Counted from the first letter of the stretch, positions 22,901 to 34,186 are shown. The stretch is 64,000 nucleotides of DNA from Phlebotomus papatasi (GCF_024763615.1 NC_077224.1:44774712-44838711); one strand, 5' to 3'. Program-made: numbers and translations. The notes: a model not told the origin generated them from the sequence alone.

Positions 22901-25900
22901 TACAGAAACATCACAGTATCGTTGTCAGTAAGCTCAAGAATAGCCATTTGTCATTCAGTGAATCCTCCCAGGGCTCTCAGGAAGTGTCTTCATTGGAGAA
23001 GAATCCTGACGAGAGAAGGAAGAAGCGTCGAAGGCAATTTATTGAAGTGATCCTTCCGCTGGAAAATCAAGAGCAATTGGCTTTGGTGAATGAGAATCTC
23101 CAAGAAGTTGGTTTTAAAACAGAGATTGTGAGTCTAGAGACAATTTTAAACCCACTAAATCAATCTTAATCTTCTTTATTAAATTTGCAGGAAAAGGTTT
23201 TTCGAAGCCTTCTTCAGTCTACTGAGCAAAAGACACCCCAAGAAATTCCTCTAGAAGACATTCTAGAAGACGATCTCATTTCTAAGCTCACGTGGAATGA
23301 TAATGAAGTGACTTCACTGAAGAACTATTCCCTCTTCGTTGATGTACTTTACAGTAAGTACACAATACTTGACATTCTAGTTAAGCCACGCCCTTTAATA
23401 GCTTTAGGACACGCCCTCTTCTAAAGCAAATGCCAATCAAAATTGGCATTTATGATTTTTGAAAATCCAAAATAAGCAAACATTAAAGCAGTTTGGAACT
23501 TATCTACCTTAGTCATTTTTATCTGTACAAGAGTTCAAATAATTCCGTCCATGATACAATTAGCCACACCCCTTAAAAACATAGAAATCAATTTTCCATT
23601 CAAAAATGATAAAATAATAAAACATACGATTTATAGTTCCATTAATTTTCAATCTAAAGAACACTTTTGTGGGAGAAAATAAAACTAACAGACGTAGAAA
23701 ACGTAATATAGCAATTTTGTTTTCATAAAAAATTGGTCAGTGTTTCAAGTGTTTTAATCAGTTATTAACTGAAAACATTGAAAATGTGCAGTTCAAATGA
23801 ATTTTGGTCAATAATGGCTCGGGCACACCTTTTAGATCAAGAAAATTTCATGAAGTCGAATTTCGGATCCCTTTCTTTCTCACATGTTTTGCATAATGTC
23901 TATCTCATTCTCTCGCACTCTTCTTCTCTTAAACATCATTCCAAATTAAATTTAGCTCAATCGAATATGGTATGCGAAAGAATGATATAGTCATATGTAA
24001 AAATTGTGAGATAGAAAATGTTTCGAATTTCGACTTCATGAAATTTTGCTGATCTAAAAGGTGTGCCGGATCCATGAAAAATTGATTTTGGTTATTAAAT
24101 AATTCAAACTGAGCAGTTCATAATTTAAATTGAACAGTAAAAATTTATTTCAGTCAGGAAAAAATCAGATTTTGTTAGTATAAAATAAAATTTGGTCATA
24201 ATGGTTCTGGAACACCTTTTAGATCAGGAAAATTTCATGTAATCAAAATTAACATATTTTTCTTCCTAAAACGATTTGCATATTTGGAGTACGAAAGAAT
24301 GAGATAGACATATTCAAAGCGTGTGAGAAACAAAGGAATGTGAATATCGACTTCATGAAATTTTCCCGATTTAAAGGTGTGCCGGAGAAATCAAAAATGA
24401 ATTCTGGTTAGTAATAAAATCAATTTCGTTTAGTAAAAAAAATAATAAATTTGCTGTGAATTAAAAACATTAAAAAAAATTTCAATTCGTTCAACAAGGA
24501 ATCTAATTTGGTCATTGAAACAAAAATAGATTTTGGTCAATAAAAAACCAATTTTGGTTAGAAAAAATTCAAACCGTTTAGTAAATAATTTAAAGTGGTG
24601 AGCAGTAGAAATTCAATTTATTCAGCGAAAGAAATCCATTTTTTCCAGTAAAAATGGATTTTGATCAGTAAAAAAGATAATTTTGAACAGTAATAAAACC
24701 AATTTTGGTTAGTAAAAAATCGAACTGGGCAGTTGTTCATTGAAAAATTCAAAGTGAGCAGGAAAATATCAATTTGTTCAAAAAGAAATTTATTTTGTGT
24801 CATAAAAAACAGATGGATTTTAGTCAATATAAAATAAATTTTGGTAAGAAATAAAATCAATTTCGGTCAGTGAGCAGTAGACATTTATTTTAGTCAACAA
24901 AAAATCAAATTTTGTTAAGAAAGAAATAGATTTTTGCCAATAAAAAAAGATGATTTTGGTCAGTAATGAAATCAATTTTGGTTATTAAGAAATTAGAACT
25001 GGTCAGTTTATAATTCAGATTATTCAGAATGAATAGTAAATTTTAATGTTTGGCAAAAAATTAAATATTGTCGGTATAAAACAGGTTTTGGTTAGTAAAA
25101 TATCGATTTTTGTCAATAATAGAATCAATTTTGGTCAGTAAAAAATTCAAACTGATTATGTCTCCGGTACACCTTTTAGATTGGGAAAATTTCATAAAGT
25201 AAAAATTCACATCCCTTTATTTTTGAAAGAAAGATTCTGCATATGTCTATCTTACTCTCTCGCATTTTTTTCTTCTTTTGAACATCACATCAAATTAAAT
25301 TCAGCCCAAATTTGACTCCGAAAGAATGGGACATATTTATGCAAATTTCTCGAGAAAGGGAGGCGAATTTTGATTTCATAAAATTTGACTGATCTTAAAG
25401 GTGTACTGGATGCATTAATAATTTAAAATGAGCAGTAGTATATTTCGATTTAGTCTAAAAAATATAATTTTGTCAGGAAAAGAAACAAATTTTGGCCAAT
25501 AGAAAAGTCGATTTTAATGAGTGTTAAAATTAATTTTAATCAGTAAAAAATTGAACTTGTCAGTTTTTAATTTAAATCTAATTTTCTTATTAAAACAAAA
25601 AAAATAGATTTCGGTTAGTAAAATATCGATTTTGGTAACTAATAAAATATATTTTCGCCAGTAAACAATTCTTACTAATTAAATAATAATTTTAAATGTT
25701 ACTCTATGTTCTTCTAGAAATTCAATTTACTCTGAAGTAACTCAAATTCGGTCACTAAAAAAATAGTGCAGCAAAAAATTATTTTTTTTGTCAACGAGAA
25801 CATCGAATTTTGGTCAGTAAAATAAGCACCTTTGGTAATTTGGGAAAACAAATTTGAGTATTGATGAATGTAGAACTTCCAAGTGAAGGGAAATCTTAAC

Positions 25901-28900
25901 CTAATGGCTTCAACACACCTTTTAGATCAAGAAAATTTTAAGTAATCAAAATCCACGTCTCTTACTTTCCCAGTTCCTTTGTTTAAGTTTCTCCTACTCT
26001 TTCGTACTCTTCTTCTTTTTTATAACATCACACCAAATTCAATTTAGTTCAATCTAAATTGAGGTGCGAAAAAAGACTGGGGCTGACATATTCGAAGTGT
26101 TTGACCAAGAAAAGTATGTGAATTTTGATTTCAAGAAATCTGCCTGATCTAAAAGGTATGCCGGAAGCAAAAGTTTAAAAAAGTAAAATAAAGTGTATTT
26201 TGTTTTCTGCAATTAAATCTTAGTTGCTATGTTACATAAACTATATTTTTTATATTTTTTTTTACTACTCAAAACTGAGTTTTTCTTCTGCCCAAAATTA
26301 ATTTTTTTACGACTCGTGCACACCTTTAGATCAGGAAAATTTTATGAAGTCTAAATTCGCAAAACTTTCTTTTTCAATCTTACTGCATATGTCTACACGG
26401 ACTCTTCTTCTTCTTTTAAATGTCATAACAAATTAAATTTAAGCTCAACCAAATTTCGAGTACGAAAGCATGAGACATAAAAAAACGTTTGAGAAAGAAA
26501 GGAATGTGAATTTTGATTTCATGAAATTTTCCTGATCTAAAGGTGTGCTGGAACCATTATTTATTAAAATACATTTTCATTGCAGACTAAATTTGCGGAT
26601 TTTCCTTGTTTAATTATTTATTTATAAACGTTTTGCAAAAATATTGACCACAAAATGTTTTTGCCAAAAATCCTTTTGACATCCCAGAAATTAGGGTCAA
26701 ACCATATTTTTTGCGATTTTCTATGATTTGGTTATTTGGTAACAGAACATCTAGCTTCAATTGAATATTTTTATTCTGGGTTCAATTTAGGTTAATAAAT
26801 CTAAATGAATAGTAGAAATTAAATTTACTCAGAAGTAACTTAAATTCGGTCACTAAAAAATAGTGCAATAGAAAATATTTTTTTTGTCGGCGAAAATATC
26901 AAATTTTGGTGAATAAAATTGGTTTGATTAATTGACCTTTGGTCAAATATAAAAAATATCAATTATTGGTGAATTTAGAAGTTGCAGTGGAGCGAGGTTT
27001 TAAGCTAAGTTTGAAAAAACGAAGATAAAGTGCATTTTGTTTTCTGTAATTGAATCTTAGTTGTTAAATGTGTAACATAAAATCATTTTTTTTTACTTGT
27101 CGAAATTCAGTTTTTCTTCTGACCAAAATTGTTTTTTTTATGACTCCGGCACACCTTTAGATCAGAAAATTTCATGAAATCAAAAATCGCAAAACTCTCA
27201 AACTTGTGTCTATCTCACTCTTTTGGACTCTTCTTCTTCTTTTAAACGTCATAACAAATTAAATTTAGCTCAACTAAATTTCGAGTTTGAAAGCATGAAA
27301 TATTACATTTAAAAAACGTTTGAGAAAGAAAGGAATGTGAATTTTGACTTCATGAAATTTTTCTGATCTAAAGGGTGTGCCAGAGCCATTATTTATTAAA
27401 ATTGGTTTTTATTGCAGGCTAGATTTGCGGATTTTCCTTGTTTTTTTCATTTTTTATTTATAACCATTTTTGCAAAAGTATTGACCACAAAATGTTTTAG
27501 ACAAAAAATCCTTTTGCCATCCCAGAAATTAGGGTCAAAACATGTTTTTTGCGATTTTCTATGATTTAGTTGTGTAATAAAAGCAAATATCTTCCACAAT
27601 TAAATTTCTCAGGGTAAAAGGGCCTATCTTATATGCATTTCTCATTTAAATTAGCTCATACTTGCTCTACGCAGCAAAAAATCTTTCTTAAATTAGTTCG
27701 TAAATGTTTGTAAATTTCTACTGGGAACTTACTAAATGTTAGAAAATGGTATAACTCACTAAAAATTTGTAAATATTTGTACTTTTTCACAAACATCGTA
27801 ACACGAATACTTAACGAACCTTTTTTCGCTCTTTTACAAACATTTGTTCGTAAAATTTTGTCATTTGTTCGTAAAGGTTTGTCAGACAAACAAAAGTATA
27901 CGAACAAATGTTTGTAAAAGAAAAAAAGAAATGCTCGTCATGTTATCATAATCATGAGCAATGTTTGTGAAAAAAGTACAAACTTTTACAAACTTTTTAG
28001 TATATACTAAAAATTGTACTAAATACTTTTTTTCTGTGTAAGCTTCATGTAGGATAAGTGTGCCAAATTTCGGCATAGTTGCATACAAGCGCCAAAGTCT
28101 CAAGTTTGAAATGTAATATTTTTAATAAAAATTGATTTTTTTTATACCTTCTTCTTAAGGAGTGTTGCTTGGAACCTTGTAAACCGTTTATCGTCTTTAT
28201 TTACTCTAAAATCATTCTTAATACATTTTAAAATGAATAAGAATATAGACATAGCTTTGGTATTTCGACCACCTTCATTCTCATAGTTCCTTGCCCTTCG
28301 GGAATTCTTTCAATGTCTTTTTCACGTCATCTCGTTTGTCGAAGCTACATTTTTTGTTATTCTTTTGCATTGTATAATCTCTAGAGTACGTAAAATCTAA
28401 AAGTTCATGGAAATTCGAGGAACAAAAAAGGTGGCCGGAATTGCAAGCTGGCCGGAATTTGGCACACTTACCCTAACTATTTTCAAAAACAGCCTTTTAA
28501 AATATAATTTTCTTTCCAAAATTTGTTATATGCGTTATAGGCTTACTATTTATTTTCAAATAGAGTGCAGTGCTTTAGGGTTATTTCTTTGTTTTCCTTT
28601 AATTAGACTTGATGAAGGTCGATTGGGAGGAATTTGACAAAATGATCCAGAGAGCTTTTGCAAGATCGATTACACGGTGTAAAGTCCTCGAAGGAAGATA
28701 TGATTTTGCAATTATTCCACCGCAAAAGAAACAACGAAAAATTGAGAGTTCATCAAAAACGACCTCAGTGCCGCCGGTCAAAGAAGAAACTCCTCTGCCA
28801 TCGACATCGCTAGAAGAGTCAATGGAGCCAGAAGATCTAGAACCCGGAGAGATTCCAAGGCCTATTCCGTCGGAAGATGAAGATTCGCAAGATATCGTTT

Positions 28901-31900
28901 ATGAAACTGACGAAGAAAGCTCAAGTGTGAAAGGATTCGAACAAATACTGCCGATCAAGTCAAAAGAGGAATTCATTCAGATGGAGAATCTCTTGACGAA
29001 CAAACACTTTGCAACGTACTTTGTAAGTCAATTGAATATTTTTTTTAGGGTTTGCATTTATTTTGAAACTTTTGGTTTCATTCAGGGTCTTCTCTGTGGA
29101 AATTGCGAAGACAAAAGTACTCTGTTGAGTAGCATTATCACGGATAATGCAATGAGATGTTTCACATGGGAAGGATCTGATGAATTGCTTAATTTTAGCA
29201 ATACAATGCTCTGCAGCATTGTTTTGAACAAAGCCTTTGGGGCAAAAGTTGAACTTCTCAAGGAGATTATTGATTCAGTGGGAACGAAAGCTCTCGCTCA
29301 GGATGTCAAAACTTTGTTTCCCATTTCCAGCAAGGAAGATCTTAAGACTGTTGAGTCCTACGTTCCTCATATTAAACTCAAAATGGTGAGTCTTTTATGA
29401 GCTTTTTTTCCAAATGCTTAGCTTTTCTTATTTGACTTTTTTGGCTTTTACCAATTTTTATTTGATGAAAAAAATAATTTTCAAAGTTTTTCTTTTCTTA
29501 ATTTAATAGCAAAGGAAAAGTGCAAAATTTTGACATTTTTAGCGAAAGGGAATATTATTCTAAAAAAATCGTAATTGACAAATTTTCCTTGCAACGTTTG
29601 AAATTTTAAACTTTACATTATTTTTCAATGAGCAAAGGATATTTTAACGAAAAGATGGCTCAGCTTTTTCAGTCGAATTGAAATATTACCAAAGGGTGGG
29701 GCAGTTTCACGCAGCTGAACTTTTTTTTCACAAATATGAACCATATTCAAACTGTTTCATTAGTTTCTCTTGAGTAATTGTCTATAAAACATTATTTGTT
29801 TCGTTCTATAAAACATTATTTTCAAAAGTAATGCATGCGTGAATCTACCCCACCCTCCTCTACTTAATTTCCAACCAAGTGATTAAGACCTTGATAAATG
29901 CAAATATAAGACTAAAAATTCTTATTAATAATTTGATTTTTTCTTTTTTTTTTAATATCACTGCAGTTGACATTTTTAATATTAATCTTTTTAATTGAGA
30001 AATTTAATAATTTGCTTTTATTTTATGTGCAAAAAGGAGAAATTTGGTGGAGGAAATTAAGAATTTCCATGAAAAAAATGCAGTTCTATTTTTTCTATGT
30101 TTTAAAGGTTATTACACTGAGAAAAAACGGGGCTGCGATCAACTTTTTGTCCTCATAACTTTAACACTTTTTAGGTGTAAAAATATATCAACATTTTTTA
30201 ATGTTAATTTTACACCTTTTTTAGGGTAAAATTAACATGAAAAAGGGTAACTTTAACCCCCAATACACATAAAAAGGGTAATATTTACACCGATTTCGAA
30301 TCAATACTACAGGGTAAAATAAACATTTCCGGGATATTATTTTAACTTTTTCGGATTTCTCTCACAGTGTAGGAAAAAGATCCCAGAAGCAAAAACGAAA
30401 ATACAATTATTTTCGTTTTTGTTATTATTTATTATTAGTGTATATTTTTATTATTAGTGTGCCAAATTCCGGCCAGTTTGCAATTTCGGCCACCTTTTTT
30501 GTTCCTCGGATTTCCATGAATTTTCTAGTTTTACACACTCTAGAGATTATACAATGCAAAAGAATAACAAAAAATGTAGCTTCGACAAACGAGATGATGT
30601 AAAAAAGGCATGGGAAGAAATCCTGTAGGGCAAGGAACTATGAGAATGAAGGTGGCCGAAATAGGGCACCAAAGCTATGTCTACATTTTTATTCATTTTA
30701 AAATGTATTAAGAATGATTTTAGAGTAAATAAAGACGATAAACTGTCTACGAGGTTCTAAGCAATACTCCTTAAGTAGAAGGAATAAAAAAATCAATTTC
30801 TATTAAAGATATTACATTTCAAACTTGAGACTTTTGTGCTTGCATGCAACTATGCCGAAATTTGGCACACTTACCCTATAGGTTTTCGTTTTTAATTTTG
30901 TTTGTTTTTATACTTAAGTATCACTTTACATTTTGTATTTTTATTATTAATATTTTGATTTAAAAAGCTGAATAATTTTTTGATCCATGATGGTTTCCAA
31001 CCCGGGTGTATTGGTTACAATCGGTAATGCATTGGGAAAGTACCCTCCTTATTCAGTAATAATTTTCCCAATTTTAGAGCTCTCTCCGGTTGAGGTTTTT
31101 TCTTTACCGATTCGAAGGTATATCAGAGAGAACTTACCTAAAAATCCGTTGGAAGTTCGAACGTTTAAACCGAAGAAAAATTACACAAAAGTGAGCAAGT
31201 TCATGAAAAGGACATTTATCTCAATAAAATTGCAATTAAAACGTTATGCGATCCTGAAATTGCACGAAACTACACAAAAAATTGTTGCCATTGTTGACAA
31301 TTGAAGTGTCAAGAATACCGAAATTCGAATATCCATGTTTATTTGGTTTCATTCGAAAACTGTTTCTACGATTTCTCTTATTTTTGGATATGTTTCGGAT
31401 ATGAACCCTCTTGACATCATAAGAAGGTCAAGGAGATAAATTCCCTCCGGATGCGTCCGGGTGTGCAACCCTTTCACTGGTAAAAATAAAAGGATCAAAT
31501 TGATCCAAATTTGATCTTTTAGCAAAGAATGGATCAAATTAACATGTTCTATTATGGAAAATGTGCAATCAGAGTTTGAAATTTGATCCATCCTTTTGTA
31601 AAAGGACCAAATTTGGATCAATTTGATACTTTTATTTTTACCAGTGTTCAGGACAGGAAATCACAAAATTCTTTGCCAAAGCTTTCGACTCTTCAACACG
31701 CCTTCCTTAGTGGTCAAATCTATGATTTGTCTCTAAAATTCCGTCCACACTGTCTATCCATTACTCCAAATGAGGATTACAGGGAAATTTGGGAATTTGT
31801 CGCGGATGCTCCTTCTTGGACATTGATCTGAGACCAATACCCCATTTTCATCCGACGTAATCGAAGGTCCGACTGATCGAAAAATTGATTTTTGAAATTT

Positions 31901-33895
31901 CGATTTCAAATATTTTGAAAAGTAGACAATGCTTTTCCTTTAAATTTTAGTATGTTGTAGCTGAGGTCGACACCTTTCCAACAGTGGGTTGCACTACTCC
32001 CTCGATGTTCCCTAACCTGAGCTATAATCAAAATGTCTTGGCCAGACCATTTTCCAGTGTTTATGAAGAGATTTCGATGATTTTTTTTTGTATATTGTAT
32101 CTGAGATCGAGACTTTTCCAGCGATGGATCGCACCCGTTCCTACTCCAACTTAATGTGCCCCTACTCTTACTAGGGTGGAATCACCACTTCTCGCTAGTG
32201 CCCCTCTTTTCGCCACTTGTATTTAAATCGCTATTTTTTGCGATTTGTGAAATAAATGAGCCGCAAAGTTCTTTGTATTTTTACTGCTGCTACGTATAGA
32301 GCCGAATAATAATAATTATTCTTTTTGTATTTAGGATTTTGAACATTTTTTAGAGTAATATTTTAAGCAAGTGCATCGAATCCAATATTTCTTACTAAAT
32401 ATACTTAAGTGTCATCAAATTTTCATCAAGCAAAAAATACCTTTTTGGATAAATAATTTGTCTATTGAATATTTAATTACACTTATGGAATACATAAAAT
32501 TTGTATTTAAGTTAATAATTATTTCATTTTATATTATTTTTATATAAAAATGAGGCATGGCGAAAAGTGGTAATATTTTGGAATTATTTTACCACCTGTC
32601 GCCATCTATTTTCAATAGGCGACGCTAACTTCATTTCATAGATTCTCAGATGCCAAATTAGCATTGTTTACTTTCTGCAATAGACCTATAAATTCAATTC
32701 TCAAATAACAGTGAAGGAAAATCGTTTAAAGTGAGTAATAATAAGGTGATCATGAGGAAAAAGAAATGCTAAATGTATTCTTTTTATAACATTGCGTAAA
32801 ATAATCGAGTTTGAACCTTTTCAAGTGGGTGGCAAGAAGTGGTTACAAAACTGGCGAAAAGTGGTAAAAAGTGGCGACGAAGTGGTTATTTTTGCATTGT
32901 TAATAAAAATCAGTTTTTAGGTACTATCGCGTTAAATTCTAGGACTATTGTTTTCAAGAATCTAGAGCCAATATGTATATATAAGTAGCTTTGTATCAAA
33001 TTTGAGTTATCTTGTAATAAGAGTTCAAAAGTTATAATAACATCAATTCCTCTTTTCCCTAAACACGGCGATAAGTGGTTACTGCACCCCATATCAAAAT
33101 TGACCCATCTCTATCTCTAATTAAAGAACTTTCTCTTTCTTTTGTTAGCTTTCTGTACTCAAACTATGTAGAATTTGAAAATATCCCAAAATTTTATGTA
33201 TTATAATTTTCTTGAATATGTGAAAGTAATTGGTTTTTTATCTGTTTTCTTTTTGCATTTTCAAACTTTACAGATCAATCATTTCACAGAGTTGAAACAG
33301 CAAATTGGAAATGAAGTTTTTGGTCAGATGTTTTCCAGTGAATTGATCAACAATCCAAATTTGTTTGAGCTGGAGAATTTGCCTAAAAGTCAGTTTTACA
33401 AGGAGGTTATTCAAGTTGTGTGGAAGGATCTTAGGAAGTGTCAGGTTATCAATGCCATTAGAGATAGTCTTGAGACTCCTGATGGTTTCTTCAAGCGAAT
33501 TCTGCCAGTGAATGAAATGAATTTAGGTTGGTTTGAGCAGAGGTTGAAAAGGAAGGAATTTGTAGATTGTTTGGTAAGTTTATTTTTCTGTATAAAAATA
33601 AATAAATTGAAATGAGGATTTTTCTCTAATGAAAAGAGTTGATTTTTTCCAGATAAAGATTTGCCAGTGTTTCGTTGAAACACATTCTGATGGATATTTC
33701 CACAAGTTGATCGACAGTGATCTTATACAGCAGTACAGCTTCAACGGAGACGATGGATTGAGGTCCATTGAGAAGTCATCGCTGTTCAATAATGTTCTGA
33801 GGGAGGTTTACAAGAAGTCTGAGAAGGAACTCTACACAAAGGTACAAATGGAATTGTACCTGGCTCAGGCTTTAGCTGACTACAAAAGTAAGTAA
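16963..33895 (+). CDS. Giant tandem DUF4806-like repeat protein, eight repeats, 13 exons
   Basis: Reconstructed exons: 16963-17125, 17197-17378, 17440-17599, 17661-17977, 21183-21327, 21399-21841, 22244-22624, 22711-23127, 23191-23353, 28607-29022, 29086-29385, 33274-33573, 33653-33895. Frame is kept throughout, giving about 1209 aa (MENASTQLHSGY...). A short helical or coiled segment (about 56-82) precedes repeat 1. Each repeat has an N half around a FP(L/I)K(T/S) or LPI-type strand plus helix (TFPLKTLREF, YLPIASVESL, YFPLKSKKAL, YLPIATIAEF, ILPLENQEQL, ILPIKSKEEF, LFPISSKEDL, ILPVNEMNLG) and a C half around DxLxxxYSW-like sequence (MYFSWDD, AQYSING, IKYSARG, SKLTWND, RCFTWEG, QQYSFNG) ending near a V(I/L)Y motif. 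A phase-0 intron separates the halves in all eight, after residues 115, 274, 470, 597, 736, 929, 1029 and 1129. This resembles Pfam DUF4806; function is unknown. Basic NLS-like patches occur at RRKKRRR (exon 8) and PPQKKQRK (exon 10). Confidence 0.8.
17978..21182 (+). other. Intron 4 of the DUF4806-repeat gene
   Basis: It runs from the GTGAGT donor after 17977 to the TTTTTAG acceptor before 21183. The first half holds the ~30-bp-period minisatellite (18340-19890). The second half is unique AT-rich sequence with several AACATAACCTTA/TAACCTCA motifs. No exon was recognised. Confidence 0.7.
18335..19895. repeat. Diverged minisatellite, ~30 bp unit (CGCGAAACCCGAGAAA core)
   Basis: Roughly 50 tandem degenerate copies of a unit like TTGCATCGCGAAACCCGAGA followed by AATCCA and similar. 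Spacing is mostly 28-31 bp, with shortened 21-22 bp variants. The array gives low-complexity ORFs on both strands (peptides such as GFREAKSGFLGF and RETRETQ). These are by-products of the repeat and not genes: their frames break and they sit inside an intron. Confidence 0.9.
23814..24074. mobile_element. MITE, GGCACACCTTTTAGATC family, copy 1
   Basis: Inverted ends of about 45 bp: ATGGCTCGGGCACACCTTTT with AAAATTTCATGAAGTCGAA, mirrored by TTCGACTTCATGAAATTTT and AAAAGGTGTGCCGGATCCAT. The interior contains TCTCGCACTCTTCTTCT and its partner. This is the best preserved of six copies in this intron. Confidence 0.85.
24201..24391. mobile_element. MITE, GGCACACCTTTTAGATC family, copy 2
   Basis: Starts ATGGTTCTGGAACACCTTTT and ends TTAAAGGTGTGCCGGAGAAAT. 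Same internal plan as copy 1 but shorter (internal deletion). Confidence 0.75.
24400..25900. repeat. Degenerate ~20-35 bp repeats with TTTTGGTCAGTAAAA core
   Basis: Dozens of diverged copies of TTTTGGTCAGTAAAAAA (also GGTTAGTAAAA and AGCAGTAGAAATT variants) lie between and around the MITEs. The reverse complement of the array at 42.84-43.50 kb has the related core GGTAAGTAAAAAAATC. Non-coding. Confidence 0.6.
25158..25415. mobile_element. MITE, GGCACACCTTTTAGATC family, copy 3
   Basis: Starts ATGTCTCCGGTACACCTTTT and ends AAAGGTGTACTGGATGCAT. Same inner TTCATAAAGT and CTCTCGCA motifs as the other copies. Confidence 0.75.
25904..26168. mobile_element. MITE, GGCACACCTTTTAGATC family, copy 4
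   Basis: Starts ATGGCTTCAACACACCTTTT and ends CTAAAAGGTATGCCGGAAGC. Diverged from copy 1, but the inverted-end plan is intact. Confidence 0.72.
26310..26556. mobile_element. MITE, GGCACACCTTTTAGATC family, copy 5
   Basis: Starts CTCGTGCACACCTTTAGATC and ends GATCTAAAGGTGTGCTGGAA. It is the MITE in the first unit of the local tandem duplication. Confidence 0.72.
27140..27388. mobile_element. MITE, GGCACACCTTTTAGATC family, copy 6
   Basis: Starts ATGACTCCGGCACACCTTTA and ends AAAGGGTGTGCCAGAGCCAT. It is the MITE in the second unit of the local tandem duplication, so copies 5 and 6 probably share one insertion. Confidence 0.75.
27670..28040. mobile_element. Inverted-repeat element with TTTGTTCGTAAA motifs
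   Basis: Motifs TTTTACAAACATTTGTTCGT and ACGAACAAATGTTTGTAAAA face each other around 27830-27920. Outer pairs TTTGTACTTTTTCACAAACAT and GTTTGTGAAAAAAGTACAAA also invert. No coding content; a probable fold-back MITE whose outer ends are unclear. Confidence 0.55.
28052..28473 (+). mobile_element. TA-flanked ~420 bp MITE (GTGCCAAATTTCGGC family), copy 2
   Basis: Ends GGATAAGTGTGCCAAATTTC and GAATTTGGCACACTTACCC; TA lies on both sides (28050-28051, 28474-28475). Highly similar to 2748-3166. It ends about 130 bp before exon 10 of the DUF4806-repeat gene. Confidence 0.8.
30115..30369 (+). mobile_element. CACTGAG-type MITE, copy 2
   Basis: Starts CACTGAGAAAAAACGGGGC and ends GGATTTCTCTCACAGTG. Same internal sequence as 2089-2342. 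Confidence 0.8.
30455..30876 (-). mobile_element. TA-flanked ~420 bp MITE (GTGCCAAATTTCGGC family), copy 3
   Basis: Reverse-oriented copy of 2748-3166. The left end reads AGTGTGCCAAATTCCGGCC and the right end GAAATTTGGCACACTTACCC. Confidence 0.78.
31477..31647. mobile_element. ~170 bp MITE with CACTGGTAAAAATAAAAGGAT ends
   Basis: The left end CACTGGTAAAAATAAAAG and the right end CTTTTATTTTTACCAGTG are inverted, extending inward through GATCAAATTGATCCAAATTT. Palindromic GATCAAATTTGATC-like words recur inside. Non-coding. Confidence 0.75.
31866..32160 (+). repeat. Relic of the dispersed repeat also at 3.2-3.5 kb
   Basis: Shares TTTAAATTTTAGTATGTTGT, AGCTGAGGTCG, CCTCGATGTTCCCT and GATTTCGATGA with 3205-3500 in the same order and strand. 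Diverged copy; no ORF. Confidence 0.65.
32173..33090. mobile_element. ~0.9 kb element with GGTGGAATCACCACTT-like inverted ends
   Basis: The left end GGGTGGAATCACCACTTCTC pairs with the reverse complement of GATAAGTGGTTACTGCACCCC on the right. CACTT(C/G)TCGC/GGCGAAAAGTGG words recur inside (32209, 32569, 32852). No transposase ORF. Confidence 0.5.
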
Positions 33896-34186
33896 AACCA
33901 CTCGTTTATTCTGAAGCACAAAATATTGATATACATTCAATTTCAAAACAGGGAAAATATTTCTCAATCACAACAGGAGATTTGTAGTAAAAATGTCTTT
34001 TTTGTTTTTGCTTATTTTGAGATATTGGCAAGATCTTTATGTTTTTCTTTTCCTATTTGAATATTTACTGAGATTTTATGAAAAAATATATGATTTATTT
34101 CTTAATATTATAAAAGATCTTTTTTGAAAATTGCAAATCTATTAAAATTTGACAACAGCAAATACTTACAGCTTGCACTTTATTCA

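Larger units (their letters stand above)
26193..27570. repeat. Tandem segmental duplication (offset ~837 bp) carrying a MITE in each unit
   Basis: Bases 26193-26741 and 27030-27570 align throughout: TTTTGTTTTCTG near the start, the MITE copy (26310-26556 versus 27140-27388), then ATTGACCACAAAATGTTTT and CATCCCAGAAATTAGGGTCA. The stretch between them (26815-26990) also matches 25730-25890 upstream (shared AAATTCGGTCACTAAAAA), so at least three staggered duplications built this segment. Confidence 0.75.
23354..28606 (+). other. Intron 9 of the DUF4806-repeat gene, expanded by MITEs and local duplication
   Basis: 5.25 kb between the donor ACA/GTAAGTAC and the acceptor TTTAATTAG. It contains six copies of one ~190-265 bp MITE, a degenerate (G)GTCAGTAAAA repeat field, an ~840-bp-offset tandem duplication, a TTTGTTCGTAAA inverted-repeat element and a copy of the GTGCCAAATTT MITE. 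No exon was recognised inside. Confidence 0.75.
29386..33273 (+). other. Intron 11 of the DUF4806-repeat gene
   Basis: 3.9 kb between donor ATG/GTGAGT and acceptor CTTTACAG. It contains a CACTGAG-type MITE, a GTGCCAAATTT MITE, a GATCAAATTGATCC MITE, a relic of the 3.2 kb dispersed repeat and a ~0.9 kb element with GGTGGAATCACCACTT-like ends. A 105-codon ATG ORF at 30987-31304 (MMVSNPGVLV) has no recognisable similarity and is not called as a gene. Confidence 0.6.

Noticed and set aside
30987..31304. 105-codon ATG ORF in intron 11 (MMVSNPGVLV...)
   Set aside because: Lies between transposon relics, has no recognised motif or splice signals that fit the flanking exons; a transposon fragment or chance ORF is more likely.
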